NCBI GenBank assembly: GCA_018240595.1
Contig: JAFEFL010000070.1
Location: forward strand, 1 to 64,000
DNA: 64,000 nt
From: Pseudomonadota bacterium
GTDB taxonomy: Bacteria > Pseudomonadota > Alphaproteobacteria > Rhizobiales > Xanthobacteraceae
Reading direction: 5' to 3'
The notes under the pieces: generated by a model
What the model saw: only the letters and a program-made list of their open reading frames with translations
The model's database searches: none
Told to the model about the DNA's origin: nothing
Program-made: the position numbers and the translations under genes
In this document: positions 61,342 through 64,000 of the stretch, in pieces
Layout: each line of letters starts with the position of its first letter
How positions within the stretch are numbered: position 1 is the first letter of the stretch

Positions 61342-62178
61342 TCATTTTTGATTGCGATGCGCCCAATGTACGACGCGCAGTTCGGCGCGCCGAACGAGGC
61401 CGTGTAGCGCGATACCGAGCGCGCCGAGTATGATGAGCGCGGCAAAGACGCCGGCGACGTCGGTGATGGCCTGCGCCTGCGTGATCACCACCCCCATGCC
61501 CTGCTGGGCGCCGAGAAACTCGGCGACGATGGTGCCGAGCAGCGCATAGACCACGGCCATATCGAGGCCGGCGAAGATATACGGCGCCGCATGTGGCAGC
61601 TTGACGATACGGTAGGTCTCGAAGCGGCTGGCGGACAGCGACCGCATCAGATCGATCTTCTCCGGCTCCACGGAACGCAGGCCAGTGAACGAATTGATCA
61701 GCATCGGAAAGAACGCAAGCAAGGCCGAGATCGCGATCTTCGAGCCGTCGCCAAAGCCGAACCAGATCACGATCAGCGGCGCGATCGCGACCTTGGGCAG
61801 GCTCTGCAAGGCGAACGCATAGGGCATCACCGACTTCTCGACAGTCCGGAACTCCGCCATCAGCGAGCCGAGCGATACGCCGAGCACCGAGCCGATCAGA
61901 AAGCCCCCGGCCGCGTTCTTCAGCGATCCCCAAAGCGGCAAGTAATAACCGATCGGGCTTGTCGGACTGACGGCCAGTCCCGACCATAGCGCCCACAGAA
62001 CGGCGTCCGGTTTCGGCAGGATGTAGCTTGGCACGTCGAAGCGATAGACCGCCAGCATCCAGCAGCCGAGGATGACGAGAAAGACCGCGACAACGAGCAA
62101 CAGTGCATTGTCGCGCTGCGGGCGGACGTCGGCTTTATTGACGGCGGCAACGGCCGTGGAGTCGGCAACGGCGCTCAT
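61342..62178 (-). CDS. ABC permease, TauC/SsuC type
   Basis: 278 aa with about six helices and the EAA loop ASRFETYRIVKLPHAAPYIFAGLDMA (about 200-225). Membrane subunit of the importer formed with the ATPase (overlapping by 4 bp) and the receptor that follows. Confidence 0.92.
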   Translation of the reverse strand: MSAVADSTAVAAVNKADVRPQRDNALLLVVAVFLVILGCWMLAVYRFDVPSYILPKPDAVLWALWSGLAVSPTSPIGYYLPLWGSLKNAAGGFLIGSVLGVSLGSLMAEFRTVEKSVMPYAFALQSLPKVAIAPLIVIWFGFGDGSKIAISALLAFFPMLINSFTGLRSVEPEKIDLMRSLSASRFETYRIVKLPHAAPYIFAGLDMAVVYALLGTIVAEFLGAQQGMGVVITQAQAITDVAGVFAALIILGALGIALHGLVRRAELRVVHWAHRNQK

Positions 62179-62993
62179 TCGACTTCTCCCTGCGCATTGA
62201 GGAGGGCGCGGATCTGGCGGGACAGCGACTGGTAGCTCGGATGCGCGAGGATCGCGTCGAGGCTGCGCGGTCGCGGGATGTCGACCGGCAGATCGGCGAT
62301 GATGCGGCCAGGCCGCGCCGACATGACGATGACGCGGCTGCCGAGGAAAATGGCCTCGGAGATCGAATGCGTGATCAGCAGGATCGTCTTCGCATTGGTT
62401 TGCCAGATCCGCTGCAATTCCAGGTTCATGCGTTCGCGGGTGAGCGCATCGAGCGCGCCGAACGGCTCGTCCATCAGGAGAATCTTCGGATCGCGCGCCA
62501 GCGCGCGGCAGATGCCGGCGCGCTGCTGCATGCCGCCCGACAGTTCATAAGGATATCGCTCGGCGAAGTCGGAGAGGCCGGTCATGGCGATGAGGTCGTC
62601 GACGCGGTTGCCGACCTTCCATTCGCGCCCGCCGACACGCAGCGGCAACCGCACGTTCTCGCGCACCGTCAGCCACGGCAGCAGATTGGCTGCCTGGAAC
62701 ACCACGCCGACTTCATTCGACGGGCCTTCGACCGCCCGGCCGCCCAGCGCGAGGGTACCGCCGGTTTGCGGGTCGAGGCCGGCGATGAGGCGCAACAATG
62801 TGCTCTTGCCGCAGCCCGACGGGCCGACCACCGAGACGAACTCGCCGTCGTTGATATCGAGGTCGATCGGATCCAGCGCGTGAACGTGGGGACCGGATTT
62901 GGCGGTGTAGGTCTTGCTGAGACCCTGGGCCCGGATAACGGCGTTTTGCGTCGCCGCCGATGCGCTCGGCACGGCTCTAAGTGCCAGCGTCAT
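62175..62993 (-). CDS. ABC transporter ATP-binding protein, TauB/SsuB type
   Basis: 272 aa. Walker A GPSGCGKST, signature LSGGMQQRAGICRAL, Walker B ILLMDEPFGALD and switch His in ITHS are intact. First gene of the ATPase-permease-receptor operon that ends next to the sugar-acid cluster. An imported sugar acid or a related organic acid is the likely cargo. Confidence 0.93.
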   Translation of the reverse strand: MTLALRAVPSASAATQNAVIRAQGLSKTYTAKSGPHVHALDPIDLDINDGEFVSVVGPSGCGKSTLLRLIAGLDPQTGGTLALGGRAVEGPSNEVGVVFQAANLLPWLTVRENVRLPLRVGGREWKVGNRVDDLIAMTGLSDFAERYPYELSGGMQQRAGICRALARDPKILLMDEPFGALDALTRERMNLELQRIWQTNAKTILLITHSISEAIFLGSRVIVMSARPGRIIADLPVDIPRPRSLDAILAHPSYQSLSRQIRALLNAQGEVE

Positions 62994-63887
62994 GAGGTGG
63001 CCTCGCCGCGCGGGATATGGGCACAGCTTCCCATCGCCATTGGTTTCCTCCGCTTGATCGGTATCCGAACATTTATTCGTTATTTGCGCTTATTGCTCCC
63101 ATGCGGTTACCGGGCCTGTCAAGTGCCTGGAATTCGGACGTCGCCCATCACGCCGGCGCTCATCGATCTAATTGCGAGAGAGCGAGACTGACCGCGCGGC
63201 CATCACGCCGGCTGCGGGCGAACTATCACCTCCCCCATGCCTCCGGCGGGTCGGCGCGCTTTTCGAGCACGGCGTCATCAAATTGATGAGGGCCATCGTG
63301 ATCGAAGGTTTTTTTGATTCGAGTTTACGGTCCGAACTGCTTTCGAAGGACCTCATGCAGTTCATGCACGGCCATCGCTCGTTGCTCGGCACGGAGACGG
63401 TTCAGTGCGGCATCGAACAACTCGCGGCCCATCTTGCGAGTGTTCGCGCATTAGCCCTCGGAGCGAAAAATAACACTACTCCGCTGAGATCTCATGAGGG
63501 ACGTAAGGCGCCTCAAGTGCTGCTCGCATCTCCCAACGCCCGAGCGGTCGACGGCTCGCCCCGCCAGGGCCGCGTCCGTCGCTGGCCCAGAGGTGATCAG
63601 AAGCTAGCATCATTTCCTCCGGAAGCGCCGAGAGGCAGCATGTCGACACGCCCTCGGTGCGATGGCTGCATGGCCTGCGTCGCCATGACCTTGCAAAATA
63701 GGCATCGCCGCGAGGGGCGGTCCAATCATCAAACCCCGCAAAATGCTCGCCCTCTCCCCCGAAAGCGGACATTTGCTGCGCACCGCCCCGTGTCCGCCGA
63801 CAGTTAGAAGCGAACGTAAGCCTACATGTTTGCGAGGCCGATGAAGGCCACTTGGCTCCGAGGTCAGGTTATCTCCGGACAGCGGCC
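62994..63887. other. Long gene-free stretch
   Basis: 894 bp without a convincing gene. A 35-codon minus-strand frame (63325-63432, MGRELFDAALNRLRAEQRAM...) has protein-like composition but no recognisable family. No dusA-type repeat, terminator or other structure was found. Confidence 0.5.
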
Positions 63888-64000
63888 TTAGCCGGGGCTC
63901 CCAGACCGTGCCGCCTCGAACGGCGCTTCACTGGCTGAATAGCCGTAGACCCAGTCGGCGTTGCCGCCCTGCTTCAGCCACTCATTGCCGCGCGAGCCGA
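63888..64000 (-). CDS. C-terminal end of a probable FAD monooxygenase (partial)
   Basis: Only the last 36 codons are inside the window. They end in NEWLKQGGNADWVYGYSASEAPF, resembling the W-V-Y-G-Y-D-A tail of salicylate hydroxylase/6-hydroxynicotinate 3-monooxygenase-type flavoproteins. The frame is open to the window edge. Identification rests on this tail alone. Confidence 0.45.
   Translation of the reverse strand, partial: GSRGNEWLKQGGNADWVYGYSASEAPFEAARSGSPG

Noticed and set aside
61316..61996. Extension of the TauA-type receptor frame to 61996
   Set aside because: The extension lies inside the permease gene on the same strand in another frame; a good ribosome site and signal peptide support the start at 61315.
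63172..63807. 211-codon plus-strand frame near the right end
   Set aside because: No ribosome site, low-complexity Arg/Pro-rich composition and no recognisable domain; treated as noncoding.
1..64000. CRISPR arrays, tRNA or rRNA genes, complete insertion sequences
   Set aside because: None were recognised on either strand by reading; short GC-rich palindromes inside genes were not taken as evidence.

Overview
The window is high-GC alphaproteobacterial DNA, most likely from a Bradyrhizobium/Rhodopseudomonas/Xanthobacteraceae-type member of the Hyphomicrobiales. This rests on gene content (many ABC uptake operons, CoxLMS-type molybdenum hydroxylase, DabAB, MHYT-GGDEF-EAL protein, a ROSE-like leader on hsp20) and base composition. 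No rRNA, tRNA, CRISPR array or intact mobility gene was seen.

Layout. (1) 1-4861: end of a TauA/NMT1-type ABC uptake operon, facing a MaoC-like protein and an ADP-forming acyl-CoA synthetase. (2) 5318-15746: a catabolic cassette with DUF2848, flavin reductase, cupin, enamidase-like amidohydrolase, HpaB-type monooxygenase, AA_synth (DUF1185), a branched-chain-type ABC transporter and a MarR regulator. (3) 16374-31851: MHYT-PAS-GGDEF-EAL protein, a large autotransporter divergent from a LytS/LytTR pair, Hsp20 with a small partner, and a dabB-dabA-DUF6671 operon divergent from a LysR gene. (4) 32555-45364: a LysR fragment, then an AraC regulator, CoxL(-CoxG fusion)/CoxM/CoxS hydroxylase, CoA ligase, enoyl-CoA hydratase-like protein and a second branched-chain-type transporter. 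(5) 45700-47170: a GNAT/DUF1778 toxin-antitoxin pair and broken genes, including a serine-recombinase 5' end with a nonsense codon. (6) 47719-64000: FAD oxidoreductase with a spermidine/putrescine-type ABC transporter and IclR regulator, then a sugar-acid cluster (BNR/sialidase-like, Fe-ADH, PdxA-like, DUF1537 kinase, HpcH/HpaI aldolase, IclR) with a second TauA-type transporter, and at the right edge the tail of a probable FAD monooxygenase.

The main discovery is what separates these blocks. At 5.2, 15.8, 32.3, 45.5 and 47.4 kb, all in one orientation, lies a hybrid site. On its right, reading on the minus strand, is the start of a tRNA-dihydrouridine synthase A gene (M..RRFSIAPMM[E/D]), with synonymous codon differences between copies, cut off at the position where dusA-targeting integrases recombine. 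On its left, 72-74 bp from the core, every copy has [GC]GYACGAC followed exactly 28 nt later by YARG[TG]. I read these as stacked former attachment sites: each is the right end of one island joined to the displaced dusA start of the next. Genes between sites form self-contained modules, mostly catabolic, with their own uptake system and regulator and no integrase, as expected of accreted cis-mobilizable islands. Functional dusA and the active integrase would lie left of position 1.

Within each module the genes appear to work together: the transporter brings in an unidentified organic acid or heterocycle, the oxidoreductases and CoA or phosphate-activating enzymes break it down, and a local MarR, AraC or IclR protein controls expression.
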